A stretch of 64,000 bases of DNA from an uncultured Marinifilum sp. GTDB taxonomy: Bacteria; Bacteroidota; Bacteroidia; Bacteroidales; Marinifilaceae. Numbering within the stretch: position 1 is the stretch's first letter; the number at the start of each line of letters is the position of its first letter. The position numbers and the translations under genes were made by a program. The notes below the pieces were generated by a model. The model ran no database searches. It was not told the DNA's origin and saw only the letters and a program-made list of their open reading frames with translations. Positions 1-8,133 of this stretch are shown piece after piece. Where the stretch lies: positions 608,923-672,922 of the forward strand of contig NZ_OY781918.1 of assembly GCF_963677195.1 (NCBI RefSeq), in the 5' to 3' direction.

Positions 1-99
1 TTTATTTTCGACAAGCAAAAACAACTTGTAAAGCATTTTGAGGGAGCTGTAACGGCTCGTACATTAGTTAAGTATACCCGTTATGCTAAATCCAAATAA
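1..99 (+). CDS. C-terminal fragment of a possible thioredoxin-like protein
   Basis: An open frame runs from the first base to a TAA at 97-99 and encodes 32 residues beginning FIFDKQKQLVKHFEG. The pattern of an aromatic residue, FD, a basic stretch, LVK and FEG followed by a short helix resembles the last strand and helix of thioredoxin or TlpA-like folds. No CxxC active site is inside the window, so this is a family guess from a short tail. The gene starts to the left of the window. Confidence 0.4.
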   Translation, partial: FIFDKQKQLVKHFEGAVTARTLVKYTRYAKSK

Positions 100-182
100 G
101 TATAAATTTTTCTAATGCTAAAAATCCTTTTCAATAAACAATTCTGGCAAGTTTATAAAACCTAGAAGGTTTATTTTTTTTC

Positions 183-190
183 TACCTTTG
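183..190 (+). promoter_or_regulatory. Probable thiL promoter -7 box (TACCTTTG)
   Basis: TACCTTTG matches the Bacteroidota -7 consensus TAnnTTTG exactly and is the same core seen before the tRNA cluster. No TTTG -33 box is found at the expected distance. Transcription would start near 197, giving thiL a leader of about 120 bases that contains the structured repeat at 211-292. Confidence 0.45.
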
Positions 191-210
191 CACACAAATC
201 ACATAGACGA

Positions 211-292
211 TATTATACCGATTATTAAATGAATACAGCCTTGAGTTCATTTCATTCCTTTAGGCTTATCATTTATATATCGGCATACTATC
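211..292 (+). repeat. Structured intergenic repeat, copy 1 (thiL leader)
   Basis: The arms are 218-232 (CCGATTATTAAATGA) and 269-283 (TCATTTATATATCGG). They pair as a 5-bp outer helix CCGAT/ATCGG, a 3x3 internal loop and a 7-bp inner helix TAAATGA/TCATTTA. An apical helix AGCCT/AGGCT is also possible. The 3' flank reads CGGCATACTAT. The same architecture recurs at 8003-8084 and 12433-12515. No TPP riboswitch signature is visible, although the next gene is thiL. Confidence 0.6.
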
Positions 293-319
293 AGAATAAT
301 TTTACCTTAAGGCAATATT

Positions 320-1366
320 ATGCAGGAAAATAAAGCACAGGGAACCGATATTTCATCGATGGGAGAATTCGGTTTAATAAAACATCTTACTAAAAATATC
401 AAATTAAAACATGCAAGCTCCAATGTTGGGATTGGCGACGATGCTGCGGTGCTTGATTACAGCAACAAAAAAACAGTTGTAACTACCGATTTATTGGTAG
501 AAGGAATCCATTTCGATTTAATGTATACCCCTCTAAAACATTTGGGTTACAAGAGCATTGCAGTAAATGTTTCTGATGTTTATGCCATGAATGCTTGTCC
601 AAAACAGGTAACTGTATCTATTGCAATCTCGAAACGATTTACTGTTGAAGCTCTGGATGAAATTTATGATGGCATTCGTTTGGCCTGCGAAAATTACAAT
701 GTCGATTTGGTGGGTGGAGATACTACATCATCTTTAACTGGTTTATGTATTTCTGTAACTGCCATTGGCGAAGCTGAAGAGAGTGAGTTGGCTTACCGAA
801 GTGGTGCAAAAGTTAACGACTTAATCTGCGTAAGCGGAAACTTAGGTGCGGCTTACGCCGGATTACAATTACTAGAGCGCGAAAAACGTGTTTTCGATAG
901 CAACCCAAACATGCAGCCGGATTTATCGGGTCACGATTACATTTTAGAGCGTCAATTAAAACCAGAAGCCAGAAAAGATATCTACGAAAGATTACAGGAA
1001 GCTAAAATTATTCCTTCTTCTATGATTGATATCTCTGATGGATTATCATCGGAATTGATGCATATCTGTGAAAAATCGAAAGTAGGTTGTCAGGTTTATG
1101 AGGAAAAAATTCCTGTCGACTACGAAACCCATAAAATGGCCGAAGAGCTGAACATGAACTACAGCACTTTCTCACTTAATGGTGGAGAAGATTATGAGCT
1201 ATTATTTACAGTTCCATTGGATAAATTCGATGAAATTGAAAAAATGGAAGACGTAAAAGTAATTGGACACATTACCGAAGAATCGAAAGGTCTTTATTTG
1301 GTTACCCGCGATAATGTGGAAATTGAATTACAGGCTCAGGGATGGAATCCGCTGAAGGAGGAGTAA
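320..1366 (+). CDS. thiL: Thiamine-monophosphate kinase
   Basis: This 348-residue protein is ThiL, which phosphorylates thiamine monophosphate to thiamine diphosphate in the cytoplasm. It shows the AIR-synthase-like fold signatures in order: GIGDDAAVL (residues 37-45), the nucleotide and metal segment TTDLLVEGIHFD (55-66), AVNVSD (81-86), GGDT (132-135), a late DISDGL motif and NGGEDYELLF near residue 290. The length is normal for the family. The ATG at 320 lies after a structured leader. The gene stands alone and ends at a strong hairpin terminator. No other thiamine gene is nearby. Confidence 0.93.
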   Translation: MQENKAQGTDISSMGEFGLIKHLTKNIKLKHASSNVGIGDDAAVLDYSNKKTVVTTDLLVEGIHFDLMYTPLKHLGYKSIAVNVSDVYAMNACPKQVTVSIAISKRFTVEALDEIYDGIRLACENYNVDLVGGDTTSSLTGLCISVTAIGEAEESELAYRSGAKVNDLICVSGNLGAAYAGLQLLEREKRVFDSNPNMQPDLSGHDYILERQLKPEARKDIYERLQEAKIIPSSMIDISDGLSSELMHICEKSKVGCQVYEEKIPVDYETHKMAEELNMNYSTFSLNGGEDYELLFTVPLDKFDEIEKMEDVKVIGHITEESKGLYLVTRDNVEIELQAQGWNPLKEE

Positions 1367-1381
1367 TCAACAAACAAACGA

Positions 1382-1423
1382 AAAATAAGAAAACCCGGGG
1401 AATTCCTCGGGTTTTCTTATTTT
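1382..1423. terminator. Bidirectional hairpin terminator after thiL
   Basis: AAAATAAGAAAACCCGGGG pairs with CCTCGGGTTTTCTTATTTT with one mismatch and a loop of about four bases. The A-rich and T-rich flanks make it usable on both strands. Confidence 0.85.
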
Positions 1424-1483
1424 ATAAGGCCTGCAATTTAAGTTGCTCTTTCAGGGCGTATGCTTCTATTCGTTATCAATTAA

Positions 1484-1502
1484 CCCAATGCGTTGCATTG
1501 GG
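1484..1502. repeat. Short perfect hairpin left of the REP-type transposase
   Basis: CCCAATGC-GTT-GCATTGGG is a perfect 8-bp stem with a 3-base loop. It has no T-tract, so it is not a good terminator. It lies just outside the left transposase-associated repeat and may belong to the same element. Confidence 0.4.
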
Positions 1503-1531
1503 CTGAATTAGGCTGCCTTTATTAACCAAGT

Positions 1532-1653
1532 ATTAAATTCTTATAAAGAATGTTTTCTTTCAATTGAAATTCTGTCACGAAGTGATTAAATTTGAGTAAC
1601 CACCTATGAAATAGGTGGTTAATCCCAAAAAACTTTACAATTCCCTGAAGGGG
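1532..1653 (+). repeat. Left copy of the transposase-flanking repeat
   Basis: This ~120-bp stretch is similar to 2198-2310 in direct orientation. Shared blocks include attaaattctt, ttcaattgaaattctgt, ataggtgg, aatcccaaaa and actttacaatt. It contains a perfect hairpin, TAACCACCTAT at 1597-1607 pairing with ATAGGTGGTTA at 1611-1621, and a second small stem TCCC/GGGG near 1643-1653. Hairpins on both sides of a Y1 transposase are typical of REP/BIME or IS200-like ends. Confidence 0.65.
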
Positions 1654-1668
1654 ATAAACAGAGAACTT

Positions 1669-2118
1669 ATGAGTAGCTACAAGCAAATCTATTACCACAT
1701 TATTTTCAGAACTAAAAGAAGTGAAAAGACCATCCCAACAGAACATTCGAAAAAACTATTCGCCTACCTACTCGGAATTATCAAGAATAAACAATGTCAT
1801 CTATATCGAATAAATGGAATGGAAGAACACATACATTTATTAAGCGATCTTCATCCTAGTATAGCTCTTGCTGATTTTTTAAGAGATTTAAAAACATCAT
1901 CTTCAATTTGGTTAAAACAACAACCCGAATTTAAAAATTTTAAAGGATGGGCTGATGGATATGCTGCTCTCACAAAATCATTTCATGAAAAAGAACAAAT
2001 CATTAACTATATCAAAAATCAACAAAACCACCACAAAAAAGAGTCTTTTACTGAAGAATTTCGCAGATTATTAATAGAAGATGGTATAGAAATTAATGAA
2101 AAATATTTCTTAAAATAA
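1669..2118 (+). CDS. REP-associated Y1 (HUH) transposase, IS200/TnpA-REP type
   Basis: The 149-residue protein begins MSSYKQIYYHIIFRTK, the typical start of the Bacteroidota Y1_Tnp family. It carries the HUH motif as HIHLL and a downstream tyrosine helix INYIKNQQNHHKK, the expected layout for single-strand DNA nicking by a one-tyrosine transposase. I chose the ATG at 1669 because a longer frame from GTG at 1615 would translate the hairpin of the flanking repeat. The gene is not in an operon and lies between two related ~110-bp repeats, so it may act on them as a RAYT does on REP sequences. The motifs look intact. Confidence 0.85.
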   Translation: MSSYKQIYYHIIFRTKRSEKTIPTEHSKKLFAYLLGIIKNKQCHLYRINGMEEHIHLLSDLHPSIALADFLRDLKTSSSIWLKQQPEFKNFKGWADGYAALTKSFHEKEQIINYIKNQQNHHKKESFTEEFRRLLIEDGIEINEKYFLK

Positions 2119-2127
2119 TTGAATTTA

Positions 2128-2140
2128 CCCCTTTCAGGGG
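2128..2140. repeat. Small hairpin immediately after the Y1 transposase
   Basis: CCCCT-TTC-AGGGG forms a 5-bp stem ten bases after the stop codon. It is followed by the palindrome ACCACGTGGT at 2163-2172. Both probably belong to the right end of the transposase-associated repeat. Confidence 0.35.
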
Positions 2141-2197
2141 AAATCTTGTACATTGCATACATACCACGTGGTTATATACCTTTTACCTCTCCGAGGC

Positions 2198-2310
2198 ATT
2201 AAATTCTTAAAATAATTTCCTTCAATTGAAATTCTGTACAAAGTGAATAAATCTAAATAACCCCCATTAAATAGGTGGATAATCCCAAAACACTTTACAA
2301 TTTCCTGAAA
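2198..2310 (+). repeat. Right, diverged copy of the transposase-flanking repeat
   Basis: This is the direct-orientation relative of 1532-1653. The hairpin segment here (taacccccattaaataggtgga) is degenerate, so the stem is mostly lost, while the surrounding blocks are retained. Confidence 0.6.
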
Positions 2311-2323
2311 AGAAGCAAACAAA

Positions 2324-2357
2324 AAAAGTGAGACCCTCTCACGAAAATCTCACTTTT
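2324..2357 (-). terminator. Terminator of the lpx operon
   Basis: AAAAGTGAGA (2324-2333) pairs with TCTCACTTTT (2348-2357). On the minus strand the stem is followed by a T-run, placing it about 20 bases after the lpxA stop codon. Confidence 0.8.
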
Positions 2358-2378
2358 ATTTATGCTGTTTGCGATATA

Positions 2379-3161
2379 TCAATCTGGAAAATAACCTCTC
2401 ATGATACCACGCTTAGAATTCTTCACGAACAGAATAATTTCATCACGCTCGGGAGAAGCAGGCATTTCGGCCTCAATCGCTTCTAAAGCTTTAAAGTTAT
2501 TCATTCCTTTTTGGTACAGGTAACGATATACATCCTGAATTTCACGAATTTTTTCGTTTCCAAACTCACGACGACGTAATCCAATTGAGTTCACACCAAT
2601 GTATGAAACCGGTTCGCGACCAGCTTTCACATAAGGAGGAATATCTTTACGAACCAATGATCCACCTGATACCATAACATGAGAACCAATATGTACAAAC
2701 TGGTGAACAGCTACTAATCCACTTAAAATTGCGAAATCATCAATAATAACTTCACCTGCAATTTGCGATGCATTACCAACAATAATATTGTTTCCTAAAA
2801 TACAGTCGTGAGCGATATGAGAATAGGCCATCAGCAAACAATTGTTACCTACAATTGTTTTTCCTTTTGCTGCTGTACCTCTGTTAATGGTTACACACTC
2901 ACGAATGGTTGTATTGTCACCAATTTCGACAGTTGTTGTTTCACCACGAAACTTTAAATCTTGCGGAACTGCTCCAATTACAGCTCCAGGAAAAACAGTA
3001 CAGTTTTTACCAATTCGGGTTCCCTCTAAAATGGTTGCATTAGAACCAATTCGAGTTCCTTCTTCAATCACAACATTTTTATCAATCGTTACGAATGGCT
3101 CAATCACTACATTATCTGCAATTTTTGCCTCTGGATGCACGTATGCTAACGGTTGCTTCAT
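2379..3161 (-). CDS. lpxA: UDP-N-acetylglucosamine O-acyltransferase
   Basis: LpxA transfers a hydroxyacyl chain from ACP to the 3-OH of UDP-GlcNAc, the first step of lipid A synthesis. The 260 residues start with left-handed beta-helix hexapeptide repeats (NVVIEPFVTIDKNVVIEEGT and onward). The catalytic segment SHIAHDC has its second histidine at residue 118, equivalent to E. coli His125. The C-terminal helical domain ends in RGIMRGYFPD. It is the last gene of lpxD-lpxC/fabZ-lpxA, 66 bases after lpxC/fabZ, and is followed by a terminator. Confidence 0.95.
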   Translation of the reverse strand: MKQPLAYVHPEAKIADNVVIEPFVTIDKNVVIEEGTRIGSNATILEGTRIGKNCTVFPGAVIGAVPQDLKFRGETTTVEIGDNTTIRECVTINRGTAAKGKTIVGNNCLLMAYSHIAHDCILGNNIIVGNASQIAGEVIIDDFAILSGLVAVHQFVHIGSHVMVSGGSLVRKDIPPYVKAGREPVSYIGVNSIGLRRREFGNEKIREIQDVYRYLYQKGMNNFKALEAIEAEMPASPERDEIILFVKNSKRGIMRGYFPD

Positions 3162-3227
3162 TTTTATATGTATTACATTTTATGCAAATCCAAAATCCCC
3201 GGATTTAGCACAGTAGTAGTTTAAAAT

Positions 3228-4619
3228 TTATTTATTCTTTGCAATCTGAGCCATAAACTCACCTTCTGCCACAACAGTATCGCCCACAAAAGCTAAACCG
3301 CGCATATTAGCAACTCCCCTACGAATTGGAGATAAAAACTGCAATTTAAAAATAAGAGTATCTCCAGGAACAACTTTTCGTCTAAACTTAATGTTGTTTT
3401 GAGTCAGGAAGTAAGTTGAATAATTTTCAGGATCATCGACCTGATTTAAAACCAAAATACCACCACATTGAGCCATAGCTTCGACCATAAGCACACCTGG
3501 CATTACTGGTTCTCCCGGAAAGTGACCAACAAAGAAAGGCTCATTCATTGTTACATTCTTAACACCTACAATAGAGTCTTCCTTAATATCAATAATTTTG
3601 TCAACCAACAAAAAAGGCGGACGGTGAGGCAATAAACCCATTATTCCATTAATGTCTAAAACTGGCTCTTTATTTGGGTCGTAAGCCGGAACTGAATCTT
3701 TTCCCATTTCTTTTTTAATTCGTTTGATTAATAATTTTGCCATTTCGGTATTGGGTCCGTGACCAGGACAAGATGCAATCACCTTTCCTTTAATGAACTT
3801 ACCACACAGAGCAAGATCACCCATCACATCTAGTAATTTATGACGTGCACATTCATTCTCGAAATAAAGTTCGAGATTACTAAGAATCCCTTCTTTTACT
3901 TCCACATGCTGATGATCGAATAGGTCTGCAATTCGGTTAAGCTCTTTTTGGTCCATAATCTGGTCCATTATTACAATGGCATTATCCAAATCTCCACCTT
4001 TTACCAAATTGTTATTCAATAGAAATTCCAACTCACGTACAAAAACAAAAGTACGACACATCGAAATCTCATCTTTGTAATCTTTTAATGATGTTAATCG
4101 TGCATACTGATTTCTTAACACTTTCGAATCGAAAGAAATCATCGCATCTACACTATATTCATTATCAGGAAGAATTGTTAATTCCGAACCACGGGCTTCA
4201 TCTTTATAGGTAATTGGCTCTTTTACAATGTAATATTCACGATCTGCATCCTGCTCTACAATACCTGCATTCTGAATTCCATCTACATAAAACTTTGCAC
4301 TTCCATCTAAAATTGGAGGCTCAGAAGAATTCATCTCTATCATACAGTTATCCACTTCCATTCCATACAATGCCGAAAGGGCGTGTTCAACTGTTTGTAC
4401 TTTAAACTCTCCTTTTTCCAAAACAGTACCTCGCGAAGTATCTCCAACAAATTCGGCACTTGCCTTTAATGTTGGTTGTCCATCAAGATCTACTCGTTTA
4501 AACTGATATCCATGATTTTCAGGTGCAGGCACAAACTTAATAGACACCTCTAAACCTGTGTGAAGTCCTTTTCCTGTTAATGTAAATTCTTTTGCTAATG
4601 TTCTCTGCTTATCTGCCAT
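3228..4619 (-). CDS. lpxC/fabZ: Fused UDP-3-O-acyl-GlcNAc deacetylase / 3-hydroxyacyl-ACP dehydratase
   Basis: The 463-residue protein joins two enzymes. The N-terminal ~300 residues are LpxC, the zinc deacetylase that commits the cell to lipid A. It has TVEHALSAL (His79) and RHKLLDVMGD, the HxxxD zinc ligands. The C-terminal ~150 residues are FabZ, with the substrate segment LLPHRPPFLLVDKI, the catalytic His in GHFPGEPVMPGV and Glu in MVEAMAQ. This fusion is characteristic of Bacteroidota and links lipid A synthesis with supply of hydroxyacyl-ACP. It lies 50 bases after lpxD and 66 bases before lpxA, clearly one operon. Confidence 0.97.
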   Translation of the reverse strand: MADKQRTLAKEFTLTGKGLHTGLEVSIKFVPAPENHGYQFKRVDLDGQPTLKASAEFVGDTSRGTVLEKGEFKVQTVEHALSALYGMEVDNCMIEMNSSEPPILDGSAKFYVDGIQNAGIVEQDADREYYIVKEPITYKDEARGSELTILPDNEYSVDAMISFDSKVLRNQYARLTSLKDYKDEISMCRTFVFVRELEFLLNNNLVKGGDLDNAIVIMDQIMDQKELNRIADLFDHQHVEVKEGILSNLELYFENECARHKLLDVMGDLALCGKFIKGKVIASCPGHGPNTEMAKLLIKRIKKEMGKDSVPAYDPNKEPVLDINGIMGLLPHRPPFLLVDKIIDIKEDSIVGVKNVTMNEPFFVGHFPGEPVMPGVLMVEAMAQCGGILVLNQVDDPENYSTYFLTQNNIKFRRKVVPGDTLIFKLQFLSPIRRGVANMRGLAFVGDTVVAEGEFMAQIAKNK

Positions 4620-4669
4620 AAAACCGACAATAATGTTTTTGATATACTATTTCGGAAATAGAAATCCCC

Positions 4670-5710
4670 CTATTTCTCTTCTTGAATCTTCTTTACCTGT
4701 TTCTCTAAATCCATAAGCTGTTCTCTCATCTTTGGCAGATTTTTAAACAATACATATGATTTTTGATAAGGTCCAAATTCAAATGCTGGAGACCCCTGAA
4801 CAACAGCACCTTCTTTTTTAATATTTTTACCAATACCCGATTGAGCGGCTATCTTAACCTCATTGGCAACCGATAAATGTCCGGCAAAACCAACTTGTCC
4901 GCCAATCATACAATTTTTACCAATTTTAGTACTCCCGGCAAGACCTGTTTGCGATGCAATTACAGTATTTTCTTGTATTTCTACATTGTGAGCAACCTGA
5001 ATAAGATTATCCAGTTTTACGCCTTTACGAATAATTGTCGATCCCATAGTTGCACGGTCAACACAAGTGTTTGAACCAATCTCAACATAATCTTCAATTA
5101 TTACATTTCCTACCTGAGGCACTTTTTTATAATCATTAGCCGATGAAGGTGCAAAGCCAAATCCATCGCCACCAATTACTACTCCAGAATGAAAAATACA
5201 ATCCGATCCGATCTTACAATTATCATATATTTTCACTCCCGAATTCAAAATGGTATTATCACCAATAATCACATTATCGCCCACATAAGAATGCGGGTAA
5301 ATTTTTACGTTATTGCCCATTTTTACATTGCTTCCGATATAAGCAAAAGCACCAATATAAGGTTTTTCACCAATAGTAGCTGTTTTACTAACATACGACG
5401 GCTCTTCCACTCCAATTTTTTGTGGTTTACTCTGCTCATACATCTCAAGTAATTTTGCTAAAGACTGATAAGCATCATCAACACGAATTAAAGTAGCCGA
5501 AATTTCTTTCTCTGCTTTAAAATCTTTATTAACCAATACAATTGATGAATTGGTAGTGTAGATATAGTGTTCGTATTTCGGGTTTGCTAAAAAAGAAAGA
5601 GTTCCGGGTTTTCCTTCTTCAATTTTGGATACATTGTTTACTGCAACACTCCCGTCGCCATCAACATCTCCATTAAGGAACTCTGCAATATCTTGTGCCG
5701 TAAAGTTCAT
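4670..5710 (-). CDS. lpxD: UDP-3-O-acylglucosamine N-acyltransferase
   Basis: LpxD adds the second, N-linked hydroxyacyl chain in lipid A synthesis. The 346 residues contain an N-terminal uridine-binding domain, a long hexapeptide-repeat beta-helix (for example [20 protein letters not shown]), the glycine-rich segment GGDGFGFAP and the catalytic VAHNVEI histidine near residue 240. A C-terminal helix, [16 protein letters not shown], completes the trimer. It is the first gene of the operon and has a structured ~105-base leader upstream. Confidence 0.95.
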   Translation of the reverse strand: MNFTAQDIAEFLNGDVDGDGSVAVNNVSKIEEGKPGTLSFLANPKYEHYIYTTNSSIVLVNKDFKAEKEISATLIRVDDAYQSLAKLLEMYEQSKPQKIGVEEPSYVSKTATIGEKPYIGAFAYIGSNVKMGNNVKIYPHSYVGDNVIIGDNTILNSGVKIYDNCKIGSDCIFHSGVVIGGDGFGFAPSSANDYKKVPQVGNVIIEDYVEIGSNTCVDRATMGSTIIRKGVKLDNLIQVAHNVEIQENTVIASQTGLAGSTKIGKNCMIGGQVGFAGHLSVANEVKIAAQSGIGKNIKKEGAVVQGSPAFEFGPYQKSYVLFKNLPKMREQLMDLEKQVKKIQEEK

Positions 5711-5724
5711 TTGTTCTGTTTTTT

Positions 5725-5801
5725 ATCAGATACATTTTATTTTTTCTAAACAGGAAATAGGCCTTTATTATTCTAAAGCCTAATCATCCAATATATCTGA
5801 T
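5725..5801 (-). ncRNA. Structured 5' leader of the lpxD operon
   Basis: On the minus strand, ATCAGATA (5794-5801) can pair with TATCTGAT (5725-5732), closing a ~77-base domain. Inside it an AGGCTTTA / TAAAGGCCT hairpin (5759-5781) has one bulged base. The domain lies between the -7 box at 5822-5829 and the lpxD start. This is a predicted mRNA structure, and no known riboswitch family is recognised. Confidence 0.35.
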
Positions 5802-5821
5802 TAATACGAAAAAAATTTCTG

Positions 5822-5829
5822 CAAATCTA
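5822..5829 (-). promoter_or_regulatory. Probable lpxD operon promoter -7 box (TAGATTTG)
   Basis: CAAATCTA on the plus strand is TAGATTTG on the minus strand, a match to TAnnTTTG. No clear -33 TTTG is at the expected spacing. The start point would be near 5815. Confidence 0.4.
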
Positions 5830-5936
5830 ACAATTATTTAACGCAGATAAAATTTTTTTCCAGATTAAGCCTAGCTGAAAAGAACTTAACACTTGATTAT
5901 CTGTAGAATAAGACAATCACACCTTTGTAATTCTTA

Positions 5937-7193
5937 CTAATATATTTTAGGATAACAGATATAGTATTTTTTCACTGTTTTTGACAATACATCTATATTC
6001 AACATATCCGAAGCTTCGGTAATATCACAACGAGTTTCATCCTTGTTTAATATGCTAATATGATCTTCATCGGAACTATAAGCATTATTACTAATATCAC
6101 CAGATATCACCAAAAAATCCAGCGCATGATCGGAACACCCAAAAAAGCTTCTTATTTCGCTTCGTACTTTCTGAACATAGTCGGCAGTAAATTCTGTTTT
6201 TTGTATTTCTATCTTAAACAAGCGTCTGTCGCGGATACACCTGCTCATGTATGACAATATTTTATCGCTGTGCTTCGACCACACTTTAATGCATACCATA
6301 ATATCATCATCGTCAAGATCTGCAAAAACTTCCAATGCACAAGGACCATTCTCATGCGGTTTTAAACTCTCAAACCTATCAATTCCAACTTTATTGTACA
6401 AAAAATATCGCAATGCTGGCGTTGTAAAAAGATCCTCTCCTCGTTCGGCCAAATATTTTGCCCTTTTTAGCACATAAACCATCATTTCTTCGGCCGCAAT
6501 TACTGTTTTATGCAAATAAACCTGCCAGTACATTAATCTGCGGGCTATTAAAAATTTCTCAATCGAATATATTCCTTTAGCTTCAACCACCAATTTATCC
6601 TTTCGAACATCGAGCATTTTTATAATTCTTGCCGAACCCACCACTCCTTCGGTAACTCCAGAAAAGAAACTATCTCGGCGCAAATAATCCAAACGATCCA
6701 TATCGAGCTGACTAGAAACCAATTGATTTAAAAATCGTTTATGATATTTATTCTTAAAAATTTGAATAGCCATATCGAGCTCTCCATTAAATTGTTTATT
6801 AAGATAATTCATAAATAGCTCCGAAATTTTCTCGTGAGTAATTCCCTCTACAATACTATATTCGAGGGCATGCGAGAAAGGACCATGTCCAATATCGTGC
6901 AGCAAAATAGCAGCACATACTGCTTCTTCCTCTTCATGACTAATCTCATTACCTTTCGATCGCAAAACTTCAATTGCCAAACCCATTAAATAAGTAGCTC
7001 CTAATGCATGCTGAAAACGGTTATGAAATGTGCCAGGAAAAACTAAATAAGTTAATCCCAGCTGTTTTATTCTTCTTAAACGCTGAAAAAAAGGATGCTC
7101 CACTAATTGACTCGAAATTCCATTAGGAATATGAATAAAACCATGAACAGGATCATTAACAATCTTCTTTTTTACTCTATTAATTTCAGACAT
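5937..7193 (-). CDS. HD-domain phosphohydrolase (dGTPase/SAMHD1-like)
   Basis: The 418-residue protein has the HD-family signature of deoxynucleotide triphosphohydrolase-like enzymes: HPFFQRLRRIKQLGLTYLVF, the metal-binding HNRFQHALG, LLHDIGHGPFSHALE near residue 100 and the final aspartate in QLDMDRLDYLRRDSFF. The likely reaction is metal-dependent hydrolysis of a nucleotide, but the substrate cannot be read from sequence. I start at ATG 7193 (MSEINRVKKK) rather than an upstream GTG two codons earlier. It is a single-gene unit with its own possible -7 box at 7219-7226. Confidence 0.88.
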   Translation of the reverse strand: MSEINRVKKKIVNDPVHGFIHIPNGISSQLVEHPFFQRLRRIKQLGLTYLVFPGTFHNRFQHALGATYLMGLAIEVLRSKGNEISHEEEEAVCAAILLHDIGHGPFSHALEYSIVEGITHEKISELFMNYLNKQFNGELDMAIQIFKNKYHKRFLNQLVSSQLDMDRLDYLRRDSFFSGVTEGVVGSARIIKMLDVRKDKLVVEAKGIYSIEKFLIARRLMYWQVYLHKTVIAAEEMMVYVLKRAKYLAERGEDLFTTPALRYFLYNKVGIDRFESLKPHENGPCALEVFADLDDDDIMVCIKVWSKHSDKILSYMSRCIRDRRLFKIEIQKTEFTADYVQKVRSEIRSFFGCSDHALDFLVISGDISNNAYSSDEDHISILNKDETRCDITEASDMLNIDVLSKTVKKYYICYPKIY

Positions 7194-7218
7194 ACACACT
7201 AAGGAATTGAGTTTAAAA

Positions 7219-7226
7219 CAAATGTA
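7219..7226 (-). promoter_or_regulatory. Possible -7 box for the HD-domain gene (TACATTTG)
   Basis: CAAATGTA on the plus strand reads TACATTTG on the minus strand, about 26 bases before the ATG. No -33 box is seen. Confidence 0.35.
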
Positions 7227-7437
7227 TAAAAAGCTGAATAAAATGCCTATGAAAGAAAAAAATCATCACTTATTGAAAAGCAGGATTTATATTAAGCCAA
7301 TTGATCCAAGCAGAGCTAAATATTTATCCAACTGAATATTAAACCAAAAATTATTAAAATTATATCTTAAAAAAATACGTTTTTAGATAAAAAAAAATTC
7401 TTTAGGAGTTAGAATCCAATAATTTAGAGGAATGCCA

Positions 7438-7469
7438 TTTGCTTTTTAAAACATTTATCTCTAATTTTG
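7438..7469 (+). promoter_or_regulatory. rimP-nusA-infB promoter (TTTG-N20-TAATTTTG)
   Basis: TTTG at 7438-7441 and TAATTTTG at 7462-7469 are 20 bases apart, a full match to the Bacteroidota promoter. Transcription would begin near 7476, so an ATG at 7439 that opens the longest frame lies inside the promoter and cannot be the start codon. Confidence 0.7.
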
Positions 7470-7498
7470 CATCGAAAAGTAAGAGTAACGTGTACTTT

Positions 7499-7517
7499 AG
7501 GGGGCAGAAAGTCCCCT
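7499..7517 (+). promoter_or_regulatory. Leader hairpin upstream of rimP
   Basis: AGGGG (7499-7503) pairs with CCCCT (7513-7517) around a 9-base loop. It lies in the ~65-base leader between the promoter and the rimP ATG and may affect translation of the first gene. Confidence 0.35.
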
Positions 7518-7540
7518 ATTTTATTGACATTAACCGATAT

Positions 7541-8005
7541 ATGATTGATAAAAAAAATGTACTTGAAATTGTTGAGAAAGAAATTGCCGAAACAGATCTA
7601 TTTATTGTAGATATAACTGTATCGACGAGTAATGCAATTTCAGTAATGATTGACAGTATGAATGGTGTACCAATTAGCACCTGTATTGAGTTAAGTCGAG
7701 CAATCGAAAAAAACTTTGATCGAGATATTGAAGATTTTGAACTTCAGGTTGCTTCGGCAGGAATCGGTCAGCCATTCCAGGTCATTCAACAATACCATAA
7801 AAACATTGGTAAAGATGTGGAGATTCTTAGTACCGAAGGATTAAAACAAACAGGAAAATTAATCACCGTAGGTGAAAACGAAATAACAGTTGAAGTTGAA
7901 GAGAAAGTAAAAGTTGAAGGAAAAAAGAAAAAACAAGTCATTCTAACCCCTTATACTTTCACTTTTGATCAAATTAAGACAACAAAAGATATCATTACTT
8001 TTTAA
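7541..8005 (+). CDS. rimP: Ribosome maturation factor RimP
   Basis: The 154-residue protein beginning MIDKKNVLEIVEKEIAE is RimP, needed for 30S subunit maturation. It has the N-terminal alpha-beta domain (FIVDITVSTSNAISVMIDS), the conserved VASAGIGQPF turn where other RimPs have SPGLDRP, and a C-terminal SH3-like barrel from about residue 85. I chose ATG 7541 because the longer frame starting at 7439 overlaps the promoter and leader hairpin. It is the first gene of rimP-nusA-infB, the order seen in most bacteria. Confidence 0.9.
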   Translation: MIDKKNVLEIVEKEIAETDLFIVDITVSTSNAISVMIDSMNGVPISTCIELSRAIEKNFDRDIEDFELQVASAGIGQPFQVIQQYHKNIGKDVEILSTEGLKQTGKLITVGENEITVEVEEKVKVEGKKKKQVILTPYTFTFDQIKTTKDIITF

Positions 8006-8084
8006 TAACGATTATTAATTTGAATGAGCTATTTTTGTACTACAATTGATATCTCTAACAAATTATATATCGGCATTATACCGA
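8003..8084 (+). repeat. Structured intergenic repeat, copy 2 (rimP-nusA spacer)
   Basis: The arms are 8009-8022 (CGATTATTAATTTG) and 8059-8072 (CAAATTATATATCG). The outer helix is CGAT/ATCG, then the same 3x3 internal loop, then TAATTTG/CAAATTA. The 3' flank CGGCATTATACCG matches copies 1 and 3. The inner helix has a different sequence from copy 1 but still pairs. Confidence 0.6.
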
Positions 8085-8133
8085 AACAAGTATATATACA
8101 TTAAATGGTATAACAAGTAAACAGCTGAATAAC

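Noticed and set aside
100..319. TPP riboswitch in front of thiL
   Set aside because: No CTGAGA-type or ACCTGA-type conserved THI-box sequence is present. The leader contains the three-copy hairpin repeat instead.
1615..1668. GTG start of the Y1 transposase at 1615
   Set aside because: The extra 18 codons are the flanking repeat hairpin. The family N-terminus begins at ATG 1669.
2842..3216. Plus-strand open frame opposite lpxA
   Set aside because: It is antisense to the well-supported lpxA coding frame and has no recognisable family or start signals.
7439..7540. N-terminal extension of rimP from ATG 7439
   Set aside because: It would translate the -7 promoter box (7462-7469) and the leader hairpin. 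The RimP family start matches ATG 7541.
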